In this document: piece by piece, positions 18,435 to 26,676 of the stretch
Layout of the letters: every line of letters starts with the position of its first letter
Numbering within the stretch: position 1 is the stretch's first letter
Assembly: GCF_900094585.1 (NCBI RefSeq)
Contig: NZ_FMAG01000003.1
Span: 904,285 to 968,284, forward strand
Length of the DNA: 64,000 nt
DNA from: Martinezella multihospitum
GTDB lineage: Bacteria > Pseudomonadota > Alphaproteobacteria > Rhizobiales > Rhizobiaceae
Direction of reading: 5' to 3'
Made by a program: the position numbers and the translations under genes
The notes under the pieces: generated by a model
The model's input: only the letters and a program-made list of their open reading frames with translations
What the model was told of the DNA's origin: nothing
Databases searched by the model: none

Positions 18435-19151
18435 CTACTCCCGCTCGCCGGTGAAGTTCAGCAGCAGCTGGAAGATGTTGACGAAGTTCAGGTAGAGCGA
18501 CAGGGCACCGAAGACGGCGAGCTTCTGCTGCGATTCCTGATCATGGTTTTCGGCATACTGTTCCTTGATGTTCTGCGTGTCCCAGGCGGTCAGGCCGACG
18601 AAGACGACGATACCGATGACCGAGATGGCGAACTGCAGCGCGCTCGAACCCAGGAAGATATTGACGATGCTGGCGATGATGACGCCGAACAGACCCATCA
18701 TCAGGAACGAGCCGACGTTGGAAAGATCACGCTTCGTCGTATAGCCGTAGAGGCTCGTCGCGCCGAACATGGTCGCGGCGATGAAGAAGGTACGCGCGAT
18801 GCTCGTGCCGGTGAAGACCAGGAAGACGGAGGCCAACGACAGGCCCATGACCGCACAGAAGGCCCAGAACATCATCTGCGCCGTGCTTGCCGACATCGAC
18901 TGGATGCGGAACGAGAAGAAGAACACGAAGGCGAGCGGCGCCAGCATGACGACCCACTTCAGCGGGCTCTGGAAGATCGGCACGTAAAGCGCCGGCGTCG
19001 TGCCGACGATCAGCGCGACGATGCCCGTCACCACAAGGCCGATGCCCATATAGTTGTAGACGCGCAGCATATGCCGGCGCAGTCCCTCGTCGAAGAGCGC
19101 CTGAGAGCCGGCGGCGGCTCCGAAGCCGTATCGCGGATTGGTCGGGTTCAT
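18435..19151 (-). CDS. Bax inhibitor-1/YccA family membrane protein
   Basis: This 238-residue integral membrane protein has seven hydrophobic segments and the family's characteristic sequence DTQNIKEQY near the end, with GLTAWDTQ before it and FNFVNIFQLLLNF as the last helix. Bacterial members are pH-gated calcium-leak channel relatives or modulators of FtsH. The N-terminus (NPTNPRYGFGAAAGSQALFDEGLRRHMLRVYNYMGIGLVVTGIVA) is typical of rhizobial members. GGAGAA precedes the ATG. It appears monocistronic with its own terminator. Confidence 0.9.
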   Translation of the reverse strand: MNPTNPRYGFGAAAGSQALFDEGLRRHMLRVYNYMGIGLVVTGIVALIVGTTPALYVPIFQSPLKWVVMLAPLAFVFFFSFRIQSMSASTAQMMFWAFCAVMGLSLASVFLVFTGTSIARTFFIAATMFGATSLYGYTTKRDLSNVGSFLMMGLFGVIIASIVNIFLGSSALQFAISVIGIVVFVGLTAWDTQNIKEQYAENHDQESQQKLAVFGALSLYLNFVNIFQLLLNFTGERE

Positions 19152-19173
19152 GGTCGTTCTCCTTTAATCCAAA

Positions 19174-19944
19174 CTAGTAGAGGCTGCGGGCAAGCTTTTC
19201 GGCATCGCCGTCCAGCTGGCCTGCCTTGCCATTGCCGATCAGCGCATAGGCAACTTCGCCGATCTGCCAATAGGCAGCCTGGACATCGTCACGCTTGATG
19301 TGACTGACGTCCTGGACGGCGAAATTGCCCGGGCGGACGGCGAAAAGTGACAAATGTCCATCTTCTCCGGCATCGACCATCATTTCGATGCTTGGGCCGA
19401 ACTCGGACGGATAGATCTGCGCATCGGTGACGCGCCAGTCGCCCGGCAGTTCCGGCAATACGATTGCCGTCGAAGCACGGATTTCTTCCGGATTGTAACT
19501 CGCAGCCGCCGATTGCGGCTTGATCTCCTCGCGCACGGCAGTCGTCTTATAGGCGCGCACCGCATCGTCGACGAAGGCCGGCGGCCGCGTGGACGCACTG
19601 ACCTCGCTCGCCGTAAAGGCGCCGAAGGACGTATGCGCGACCCAGCCGGTCGTGACTAGAACGGCGATGGCGGCAACGCGCTGGAAGGAACCCAGCATGC
19701 GGCCATAGACCAGCCCGCGCTCCAGCCGCCGTGCGGCTTCGCGCGTTTCGGCCCGGACCACATGGCCTTCCCCGGCCAACGCCATGCGCAACTCGCCGCG
19801 GATGCTCATATCGGCCATCACCTTGGCGGCGATTTCCGGATGCTCCGAGAGGTAAGATTCCACCTCGACACGGCGCGCGAGCGTGAGCTCGCCATCGACA
19901 TAGGCGTCGAGATCGGTATCGATGATCGGATCAACGATTTTCAT
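19174..19944 (-). CDS. Putative transmembrane anti-sigma factor
   Basis: This 256-residue protein overlaps the ECF sigma gene by 14 bases, the usual layout for a cognate anti-sigma factor. Its N-terminal 80 residues (LDAYVDGELTLARRVEVESYLSEHPEIAAKV) resemble an anti-sigma domain but lack the zinc-binding HxxxCxxC motif. One membrane helix lies near residues 88-106 (FQRVAAIAVLVTTGWVAHTSF), leaving a C-terminal periplasmic domain of about 145 residues that could sense envelope conditions. The ATG at 19944 was chosen because it couples to the sigma stop. Confidence 0.78.
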   Translation of the reverse strand: MKIVDPIIDTDLDAYVDGELTLARRVEVESYLSEHPEIAAKVMADMSIRGELRMALAGEGHVVRAETREAARRLERGLVYGRMLGSFQRVAAIAVLVTTGWVAHTSFGAFTASEVSASTRPPAFVDDAVRAYKTTAVREEIKPQSAAASYNPEEIRASTAIVLPELPGDWRVTDAQIYPSEFGPSIEMMVDAGEDGHLSLFAVRPGNFAVQDVSHIKRDDVQAAYWQIGEVAYALIGNGKAGQLDGDAEKLARSLY

Positions 19945-20470
19945 TGCCGCCTCCCTCGATGACACGCAGATGTGAAACCTTGGAGGCAGCCTCCTCGAAA
20001 TGGCGCAGGCTCGCCCTTGCCCGCGCAATGCGGGACATCAGCGTGCCGACAGGAATGCCAAGTGCCAATGCCGCCTCCTGATAGGAGAGGTCCTCGATCG
20101 CCACCAGATGCAGCGCCTCGCGCTGCTCCTCGGGCAGATTGAAGAAGGCTTCGCGGACCTGGCTCAAACGCACCGTATGGTCTTGCGATGCCGGCAACGC
20201 CACTTCCAGCTCGGCCGCCGCTTCTTCATGGCGGCGGTTCAGCGACTTCTTCTGGCGCAGGCGGTCGATATGCACATTGTGCAGGATCGACAGCAGCCAG
20301 GTGCGCAGATTGCCGCTGTTGCGGAAAGATGACTTGCGCTCATAGGCCTTGACCAGTGCGTCATGCACCAGATCCTCAGCCTCGTCCGCATTGCGCACGA
20401 GCGAGCGGGCGTATCGTCTCAGCGAGCCGAGCTGCCCCAAAACATCGAATGTGCGTCCTTTGCGTTCCAT
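19931..20470 (-). CDS. ECF-type RNA polymerase sigma factor
   Basis: This 179-residue protein has sigma region 2 (LRRYARSLVRNADEAEDLVHDALVKAYERKSSFRNSGNLRTWLLSILHNVHIDRLRQ, residues 17-75) and region 4 (REAFFNLPEEQREALHLVAIEDLSYQEAALALGIPVGTLMSRIARARASLR, residues 106-157), and lacks regions 1 and 3 as ECF factors do. The basic recognition helix GTLMSRIARAR is clear. It is followed by an overlapping anti-sigma gene. The regulon is unknown; the bestrophin and MsrA genes on the same strand upstream could be in or near it. Confidence 0.9.
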   Translation of the reverse strand: MERKGRTFDVLGQLGSLRRYARSLVRNADEAEDLVHDALVKAYERKSSFRNSGNLRTWLLSILHNVHIDRLRQKKSLNRRHEEAAAELEVALPASQDHTVRLSQVREAFFNLPEEQREALHLVAIEDLSYQEAALALGIPVGTLMSRIARARASLRHFEEAASKVSHLRVIEGGGNENR

Positions 20471-20534
20471 ACACCTATATACGGAAGCACTGCGGATTCT
20501 ATTCCATCGCCCAACGAATTTTTTGCTGATTTTT

Positions 20535-21458
20535 TTACATCAGCACGAAATCCTTGGGTTGCGGCAGCGGCGGCAGGTCGGTTTCGCCCAGTGCTTCGCG
20601 CAGATTGATCTCGATCGTATCGGCAAGGGCGCCGATGGCGAGCGCATTGGGGCGATGGCCGAAAGGGTCTTCCAATTCGTCGCCCAGCGCATCGAGACCG
20701 AAGAAGGTATAGGCGATGAGGGCAGTCACGAAAGGCGATCCCCAGCCGAGCGTATCGACATAGCCGAAAGGCAGCAGGAAACAGAAGAGATAGGCAGTAC
20801 GATGCAGAAGCAGCGTGTAGCCGAAGGGCAGCGGCGTGTTGCGGAGCCGCTCACAGGCAGCCTGGACAGCTCCCATCTGGCCGATGCTGATATCCAGCAT
20901 CTGATATTGGATATCCGAAATCGCTCCTGACGCCTTCGATCGAGCGAGATCGGCCGACATCAGACGCAGGATGAGATCCGGCCGGTTCTGGGCCGCATGA
21001 TAGAACTCTGCCTCGCTTGGCGTCAGCAAGCTCAGCACCTTCTTCTCGTCGCTGCCGGGCCGAAGGAGACAGACCAGCGCCTGCGCAAAAGCCATCGTCA
21101 GGCGCAGCAGGTTTTTGCGCGCCTCGACACCCGCCTCGCCGGCCACCTCGAGGACCTGCGTCTGGCGGGCGAAACCACGCGCCACATAGACGAGCTGCCC
21201 CCAATCGCGGCGCCCCTCCCACCAGCGGTCATAGGCGGCATTGTTGCGGAAGCCGAGGAAGATTGAAAGCGCGATGCCGAGCAGTGAAAGCGAGGAGCCA
21301 TTGAAGGAAACGACGAGGTTCGGCCGCTCCTCGTGACCCCAGACGATCAGGGCCGACATCAGGAAGATGACGACGATCTGCGGCAGGATGCGCCGAATGA
21401 TCGATCCGCGAACGATGAAGAACAGCTGGAAAAGATTCGGCCGGTCGCGAACGATCAT
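20535..21458 (-). CDS. Bestrophin family channel protein
   Basis: This protein of about 307 residues has the bestrophin/RFP-TM features: MIVRDRPNLFQLFFIVRGSIIRRILPQ at the N-terminus, the SLSLLGIALSIFLGFRNNAAYDRWWEGRRDWGQLV signature near residue 60, and PFGYVDTLGWGSPFVTALIAYTFFGLDALGDELEDPFGHRPNAL near the end with the conserved acidic cluster. Family members form pentameric chloride or cation channels. I chose the ATG at 21458; a GTG 12 bases upstream is possible. It precedes the sigma gene by 64 bases on the same strand. Confidence 0.87.
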   Translation of the reverse strand: MIVRDRPNLFQLFFIVRGSIIRRILPQIVVIFLMSALIVWGHEERPNLVVSFNGSSLSLLGIALSIFLGFRNNAAYDRWWEGRRDWGQLVYVARGFARQTQVLEVAGEAGVEARKNLLRLTMAFAQALVCLLRPGSDEKKVLSLLTPSEAEFYHAAQNRPDLILRLMSADLARSKASGAISDIQYQMLDISIGQMGAVQAACERLRNTPLPFGYTLLLHRTAYLFCFLLPFGYVDTLGWGSPFVTALIAYTFFGLDALGDELEDPFGHRPNALAIGALADTIEINLREALGETDLPPLPQPKDFVLM

Positions 21459-21588
21459 GACGAAACGCACTCTCGATGACTATCTGGTGCGGCAGCAATA
21501 CACCAGACAGGCCGGGAGTAACGAGCATTTCTTGCAAGGCCGATCTGACCGGCGGGCATCGCTCGCCGGTCGTTTAAACGGGCGTCGA

Positions 21589-22341
21589 TCAGTTCGCGCT
21601 GGCGCTTGCCGTCACCAGAACTGGGTCGGCGCGATAATCCCTGGGAAAGAGATGCTGCAGGTTCTTCACCTTCGGCAGGTCGTTGATGACGATATAGGGA
21701 TAGGTCGGATGCGTCGTCAGGAAATCCTGATGATAATCCTCGGCTGCATAAAACTGCCGCGCCGGCTCGATCTTGGTCACGACAGTCGCATCGAAGGCCT
21801 TGGCATGGTTGAGCTGCTCGATGTAGGCCTTGGCGATATCGGCCTGTGACTGGCTGGTCGGGAAGATGGCCGAACGATATTGCGTGCCGCTATCCGGCCC
21901 CTGATAGTTCAGCTCCGTCGGATCATGCGCCACCGAAAAATAAATCTGCAGCAGGTGCCCGTAGCTGATCTTGTGCGGATCGAAGACGATGCGCACGGAT
22001 TCGGCATGGCCGGTATCGCCTGTGCTCACCATTTCATAATGCGCCGCATCCTTGCTGCCGCCGGTATAGCCTGACGTCGCGCTGATGACGCCATTGACAT
22101 GCTGGAAGACGCCCTGCACGCCCCAGAAGCAGCCGCCGGCGAGCACCGCTGTCTCCGTGCCAGCTGAAGGAGCCTTTTCGTCCACGCTCGGCGGCGGGAT
22201 GACGCGCGCATCCTCGGCAGAAGCACGGCCGACAAATTGCAGCGCAACGGCGCCGACCAGCACCGCGGCCGCCGTGACGCCGGCAAGGCGCGCGACCCGC
22301 GCGGAGCCAATGCGGATCATATCTTTCGATAAAGTCTTCAT
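21589..22341 (-). CDS. msrA: Exported peptide-methionine (S)-S-oxide reductase
   Basis: It reduces methionine-S-sulfoxide in proteins. The catalytic motif GGCFWG places the active Cys at residue 71, with GYTGG, HAESVRIVFDP and YFSVAHDPTELNYQGPDSGTQYRSAIF downstream, all MsrA signatures. Unlike cytoplasmic MsrA it has a roughly 42-residue N-terminal signal (VARLAGVTAAAVLVGAVALQFVGRASA, cleavage likely after ASA), so it should work in the periplasm. No MsrB is nearby. A 24-base palindrome at 22410 lies upstream. Confidence 0.93.
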   Translation of the reverse strand: MKTLSKDMIRIGSARVARLAGVTAAAVLVGAVALQFVGRASAEDARVIPPPSVDEKAPSAGTETAVLAGGCFWGVQGVFQHVNGVISATSGYTGGSKDAAHYEMVSTGDTGHAESVRIVFDPHKISYGHLLQIYFSVAHDPTELNYQGPDSGTQYRSAIFPTSQSQADIAKAYIEQLNHAKAFDATVVTKIEPARQFYAAEDYHQDFLTTHPTYPYIVINDLPKVKNLQHLFPRDYRADPVLVTASASAN

Positions 22342-22409
22342 GACACTCTCCTCTCGACCGCCATTCTAAACTTTTCGGTCACAAGGAGATACGGGAAGGA
22401 AAGCCTCAA

Positions 22410-22433
22410 TGTTACACACGGCCGCGTGTAACA
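22410..22433. promoter_or_regulatory. Palindrome upstream of msrA, predicted operator
   Basis: The 24-base sequence has outer arms TGTTACAC and GTGTAACA with a nearly symmetric GC core; only one base pair breaks perfect symmetry. It lies 69 bases upstream of the msrA start and after the slyX stop. No T-run follows on either strand, so an operator is more likely than a terminator. The cognate factor is unknown. Confidence 0.55.
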
Positions 22434-22461
22434 CCGAAACGTGAACGACGTGGGGTCTTAT

Positions 22462-22671
22462 TCAGTAATGGGGCGGCTTGGTAATGGCGGGCGCTTCGAG
22501 CGATTGCTCCTCCAGCGTCAGAAACCGCTCGGTCAGCCGGTCAAGCTTCTGCCTCGCCATCTCGACGACCTTCCATTGCTCGGCGATCTGGTCGGAAAGC
22601 TCCTCTATCGTCTTCGCCTGATGCGCGACCGTCTCTTCGAGTTTGGTGATGCGGCTCTGTTCGTCTGACAT
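22462..22671 (-). CDS. slyX: SlyX family protein
   Basis: This 69-residue protein is largely one coiled coil: EQSRITKLEETVAHQAKTIEELSDQIAEQWKVVEMARQKLDRLTERFLTLEEQ, ending PPHY, which is the SlyX hallmark. The family has no established function. The ATG at 22671 lies just after AGGGATCAG; longer upstream frames overlap the phosphodiesterase gene in the other direction and are not real. Confidence 0.88.
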   Translation of the reverse strand: MSDEQSRITKLEETVAHQAKTIEELSDQIAEQWKVVEMARQKLDRLTERFLTLEEQSLEAPAITKPPHY

Positions 22672-22905
22672 GTCTGATCCCTTTCGCAACGATCTATAAT
22701 ACCGCACCGGCTGCGTATAGTCCCTGATGTCGGCGCAACGTGGGGCCTGCGTCGTTTGACGGCGATATGACAAAACTGAAAAACAGCTGAAAAGACCTGT
22801 TACCTGACTGACATGGGGGCCTTCTAAAGAGAGCGCATAGACGCGCCCATTGGAAGGCAATTCCCTCTGCAGGGCGCACCATTCTGAAGACTTCGGAGAA
22901 GCGCC

Positions 22906-23742
22906 GTGAAGATCATCCAGATCACCGACACCCACTTGAGCCCCAACAAGCCGCATTTCAACGGCAACTGGGAGCCGCTGGTGAAATGGATCGAGACAAG
23001 CGGCGCCGATCTCGTCGTCCATACCGGCGATCTGAGCGTCGATGGCGCCGACAAGGATGAAGATCTGATCTTTTCCATGGAGATGATGCGGCAAGTCTCC
23101 GTGCCGATGCTGATCGTACCCGGCAATCACGATGTCGGCCATCTGCCCGGCTCCTATCAGCCCGTCAATCCCGAGCGGCTGGAGCGCTGGCGCCGCCTCG
23201 TCGGTCCCGATTATTGGGCAAAGGACGTCGACAATTGGCGGCTGATCGGCCTCAACAGCCTGCTGATGGGCTTCGAGGATGCCGAAGAGCAGGAACAGTT
23301 CGACTGGCTGCAGGACAAGCTCGAAAGCCGTGGCGATCGTCGGATTGCCCTCTTCGCCCATAAGCCGCTCTTCGTCGATGCGCCCGACGAAGGCGATACC
23401 GGCTACTGGAGCGTCCGCCCAGCCCAGCGCCGCCGGCTCTACGATCTGATCGCGGCCCATGACGTCGCCCTCTTCGGCAGCGGCCACCTGCACTGGACCT
23501 GGGAAGGCCGCTTCAACGACACCAGCCTCGTCTGGGCACCGCCCGGCGCCTTCATCCTCGACAAGATGGAACGCGAAATGCCCGGCGAACGGCTGATCGG
23601 CGCCGCGATCCATGAACTCGGCGAGAGCGTCACGACCGAACTTGTCGCTGTCCCCGGCATGACCGCCTACTTCCTCGATGACGTCGTCATGGAAGTCTAC
23701 CCACAGGCAGCACCGAAGGCACAGAAGGAGCCGACTGAATGA
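22906..23742 (+). CDS. Metallophosphoesterase, cyclic/glycerophospho-diesterase type
   Basis: This 278-residue cytoplasmic enzyme carries the full class III phosphodiesterase metal set: Asp8 and His10 (ITDTHLS), Asp42 (HTGDLS), Asn74/His75 (PGNHDVGH), the FAHKPLF histidine and GSGHLHW near residue 195. These are shared by CpdA and the glycerophosphodiesterase GpdQ. It has no signal peptide. Its stop overlaps the start of an ABC ATPase gene by four bases, making it the first gene of a sugar/glycerol-phosphate-type uptake operon, so hydrolysis of an imported phosphodiester is the best guess. Confidence 0.85.
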   Translation: MKIIQITDTHLSPNKPHFNGNWEPLVKWIETSGADLVVHTGDLSVDGADKDEDLIFSMEMMRQVSVPMLIVPGNHDVGHLPGSYQPVNPERLERWRRLVGPDYWAKDVDNWRLIGLNSLLMGFEDAEEQEQFDWLQDKLESRGDRRIALFAHKPLFVDAPDEGDTGYWSVRPAQRRRLYDLIAAHDVALFGSGHLHWTWEGRFNDTSLVWAPPGAFILDKMEREMPGERLIGAAIHELGESVTTELVAVPGMTAYFLDDVVMEVYPQAAPKAQKEPTE

Positions 23743-24902
23743 GCGCACTCTCGCTTCGCGGCATCGCCAAATCCTTCGGCGGCAACGCCATCCTCAAGGG
23801 CGTCGATCTCGATGTCCAGCCGGGCGAATTCATCGCCCTCGTCGGCCCTTCGGGCTGCGGCAAGAGCACGCTTCTGCGTATCCTCGCCGGCCTCGACCAC
23901 GCCGATAGCGGCGAAATCGTCCTCGGCGGCAGCGACGTGTCAGGCGTTGCAGCGGCGGACCGCAACATTGCCATGGTCTTCCAGTCCTACGCGCTCTATC
24001 CGCATCTGACGGCCTCGGAAAACATCGCCGTGCCGCTGGCCATGCGCCGCCTGTCGCGCGTCCAGCGCCTGCCCTTCATCGGCTCGCTGATCCCCGGCCA
24101 GCGCGCGACCCGCACCGCCATCATCCGCGACGTCCGCGAAATGGCTGTCTCGCTGAAGATCGACCACCTGCTCGACCGCAAGCCCGGCCAGATGTCCGGC
24201 GGTCAGCGCCAGCGCGTGGCGCTTGCCCGCGCCATGGTGCGCCGCCCAAGCGTCTTCCTCATGGACGAGCCACTCTCCAATCTCGACGCCAACCTGCGCG
24301 TCCACGCCCGTGGCGAAATCGTCGACCTGCATCGCCGCGCCGGCGTTCCCACAGTTTACGTCACCCATGACCAGGCCGAGGCACTATCGATGGCCGACCG
24401 CGTCGCCGTCATGATCGGCGGGCAATTGCTGCAGCTGGCCTCGCCGCAGGTGATCTATGACGATCCCTCGCATATCGAGGTCGCTCGCTTCGTCGGCCAG
24501 CCGCGCATCAACTTGCTGCCGGCACTGGCCGAAAACGGCATCGTCGCCTTCGGCGGCATCCGGCTTGCACTCGATGACAGCGCCTTTACCGGCAAGAATG
24601 TCACGATCGGCATCCGTCCGGAATTCGTGCAGCTCTCCCAGGGCCGCCAGGATGCGCTTGCCGCCCACATCGAGCGCATGGAATTCCTCGGCTCCGAGGT
24701 CATCCTCTATGCCAAGCTCGACGCCATCGGCGAGACCATGGTCGTCAAGCTCGCACCGGCCGAAGTCGCCGGCCTTTCGTCGGGCATGCCTGTGGCGCTA
24801 AGCCTCTCGCCGGAGCAGGCCATGGTCTTCGCCGAAGACGGCCGCCGCCTGCGCGCAAGCCCCACGGCCGTCGACGCGACACGGGAGAAGGCGCATGGCT
24901 AG
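23739..24902 (+). CDS. ABC transporter ATP-binding protein (UgpC/MsmK type)
   Basis: This 387-residue ATPase energises uptake by the adjacent permeases. It shows Walker A GPSGCGKST near residue 38, Q-loop MVFQSYALYPHLTASENIAVPL, signature MSGGQRQRVALARA, Walker B VFLMDEPLSNLDANLR and the switch HVTHDQ (VYVTHDQAEA). A C-terminal TOBE-like regulatory domain begins near residue 245. Between Q-loop and signature there is an inserted stretch (RRLSRVQRLPFIGSLIPGQRATRTAIIRDVREM) longer than in MalK. It overlaps both neighbours, so it is in one transcript with them. Confidence 0.92.
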   Translation: MSALSLRGIAKSFGGNAILKGVDLDVQPGEFIALVGPSGCGKSTLLRILAGLDHADSGEIVLGGSDVSGVAAADRNIAMVFQSYALYPHLTASENIAVPLAMRRLSRVQRLPFIGSLIPGQRATRTAIIRDVREMAVSLKIDHLLDRKPGQMSGGQRQRVALARAMVRRPSVFLMDEPLSNLDANLRVHARGEIVDLHRRAGVPTVYVTHDQAEALSMADRVAVMIGGQLLQLASPQVIYDDPSHIEVARFVGQPRINLLPALAENGIVAFGGIRLALDDSAFTGKNVTIGIRPEFVQLSQGRQDALAAHIERMEFLGSEVILYAKLDAIGETMVVKLAPAEVAGLSSGMPVALSLSPEQAMVFAEDGRRLRASPTAVDATREKAHG

Positions 24903-25818
24903 CGTTGCCGCCACATCCCTGCCGATGCAATCGGCGGCGGCGCGCGAAAGAAGCGAGGCCCGCACAGCCCTCCTCTTCGCCCTGCCCGCCATCATCCTCA
25001 TCGTGCTCTTCATCATCGTGCCGATCATTGCCGTCGTCGTGCTCGGCTTCACGGACTTCCAGCTCGGCGACAAGAGCCTGCGCTTCGTCGCCTTCGAAAA
25101 CTACGCACATCTACTGCGCGATCGCGCCTTCCAGAAGTCGCTCTGGAACACGACGGTCTATACCGCGATCGTCGCGCCTGTTTCGATCGTACTCGGCCTC
25201 GGCGTCGCATTGCTGATCGAGAGCGAAGGCATCGGCCGTAGCTTCTTCCGCACGGCCTACTTCCTTCCCGTGGCATCGCTGATCGTGGCGATGGCGACCG
25301 TCTGGCAATATCTCTTCCATCCGACGATCGGTCCGATCAACGCGCTGCTCGGCGAGATCGGCCTCAGCGGCCCGAACTGGCTCGGTTCCTCGGCAACCGC
25401 GCTCTACAGCCTGTCGATCATCGGCGTCTGGCAGTCGGTCGGCTTCAACATGGTGCTGTTCCTCGCCGGCCTCACCGCCATTCCGCGTGAACTCTATGCC
25501 GCTGCCGAAGTCGATGGCGCGAAATCGTCCTTCGACCGCTTCTGGCTCGTTACTTGGCCGATGCTCGGACCGACGACGCTCTTCGTCACCACGATCAGCA
25601 TCATCAATGCAGTGAAGGTCTTCGACACCGTCAAGGCTTTGACCGACGGCGGCCCGAACCATGCCTCCGAGGTGCTGCTTTTCAGCATCTACCAGGAAGG
25701 CTTCGTCTATCTCCGGGTCGGCTATGCCTCGGCGATGACGACGGTGTTTCTCGCCATCCTGGTGGTGCTGACCTTCCTGCAATATCGCGTCCAAGACCGG
25801 CAGGTGCATTACACATGA
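24895..25818 (+). CDS. ABC sugar-type permease (MalF/UgpA-like)
   Basis: This 307-residue inner-membrane protein has six hydrophobic helices and the binding-protein-dependent permease EAA loop (ELYAAAEVDGAKSSFDRFWLVTWPMLGPT, near residue 200) that contacts the ATPase. The N-terminal segment RTALLFALPAIILIVLFIIVPIIAVVVLGFTDFQ is the first helix. It overlaps the ATPase gene by eight bases and the second permease by four. By family it carries sugars, polyols or glycerol phosphates. Confidence 0.92.
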   Translation: MASVAATSLPMQSAAARERSEARTALLFALPAIILIVLFIIVPIIAVVVLGFTDFQLGDKSLRFVAFENYAHLLRDRAFQKSLWNTTVYTAIVAPVSIVLGLGVALLIESEGIGRSFFRTAYFLPVASLIVAMATVWQYLFHPTIGPINALLGEIGLSGPNWLGSSATALYSLSIIGVWQSVGFNMVLFLAGLTAIPRELYAAAEVDGAKSSFDRFWLVTWPMLGPTTLFVTTISIINAVKVFDTVKALTDGGPNHASEVLLFSIYQEGFVYLRVGYASAMTTVFLAILVVLTFLQYRVQDRQVHYT

Positions 25819-26651
25819 CCTCGACAGGCTTCACTCCCGGCCGCATCCTGCGCCTCGCGATCCTGATCCTCGGCTCGCTCATCTTCCTGGCGCCCTACAT
25901 TTTCATGATCTCGACCGCCGGCAAGGCGCAGGACGATATCTTCACATCGGCACTGAAGCTGATCCCGACGCACTTCTATTACGTCGAGAACGTCGCCAAG
26001 GCGCTGAGCAAAGTGTCGATGGGAACGCTGCTGTTCAACGGGGTTCTCGTCTGCGGCCTGATCTTCTTCTTCCAGGTGCTGATCGCCATCCCCTGCGCCT
26101 ATGCCATGGCGAAGCTGAAATTCCCGGCGGCACGCATCATGATGGTTCTCGTCATGCTCGGGCTGCTGATCCCGATCCATGCGACGGCGCTTCCGCTCTA
26201 TGTCGGCTTCAACAGCCTGTCGCTGCTGAACAGCTACGCCGCTCTGGTCGCGCCCTTCTCGATCTCGGTCTTCGCGATCTTCATGTTCCTGCAGTTCTTC
26301 CGCGCCATGCCAGACGATCTGATCCACGCCGCCCGTCTCGACGGCATGTCGGAAATCGGCATCGTTGCCCGCGTCATCGTGCCGAATGCCTGGCCGGCGG
26401 TGACAGCCTTTGCGATCTTCTCGGTCGTCGCGCATTGGAACGACCTCTACTGGCCGCTGATCGTCATCAGCAAGCAGGAATATTTCACGCCGCCGCTGGG
26501 CCTCATGTATTTCCGCGCCGCCGAAGCCGGCGACGACTACGGCGCGCTGATGGCGGCGACCCTCATCATTACCCTTCCCCTCGTCGCGGCATTCCTTCTG
26601 GCACAGAAGCGTTTCGTCGAGGGCATCACCATGACCGGTCTCAAGGGCTGA
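25815..26651 (+). CDS. ABC sugar-type permease (MalG/UgpE-like)
   Basis: This 278-residue partner permease starts at the ATG overlapping the previous stop (ATGA). Helix one is RLAILILGSLIFLAPYIFMISTAGK, and the EAA loop is DDLIHAARLDGMSEIGIVARVIVPNAWPA near residue 175. It ends with the usual LLAQKRFVEGITMTGLKG. With the first permease it forms the membrane channel for the binding protein encoded 25 bases downstream. Confidence 0.92.
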   Translation: MTSTGFTPGRILRLAILILGSLIFLAPYIFMISTAGKAQDDIFTSALKLIPTHFYYVENVAKALSKVSMGTLLFNGVLVCGLIFFFQVLIAIPCAYAMAKLKFPAARIMMVLVMLGLLIPIHATALPLYVGFNSLSLLNSYAALVAPFSISVFAIFMFLQFFRAMPDDLIHAARLDGMSEIGIVARVIVPNAWPAVTAFAIFSVVAHWNDLYWPLIVISKQEYFTPPLGLMYFRAAEAGDDYGALMAATLIITLPLVAAFLLAQKRFVEGITMTGLKG

Positions 26652-26676
26652 CCGGTTCGACAACGGAGAACGAGCG

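Noticed and set aside
20479..20505. Possible ECF promoter (GGAAT, 17 bases, CGTAT on minus strand) before the sigma gene
   Set aside because: The start would lie only two or three bases before the ATG, leaving no room for the Shine-Dalgarno site; unsupported without mapping.
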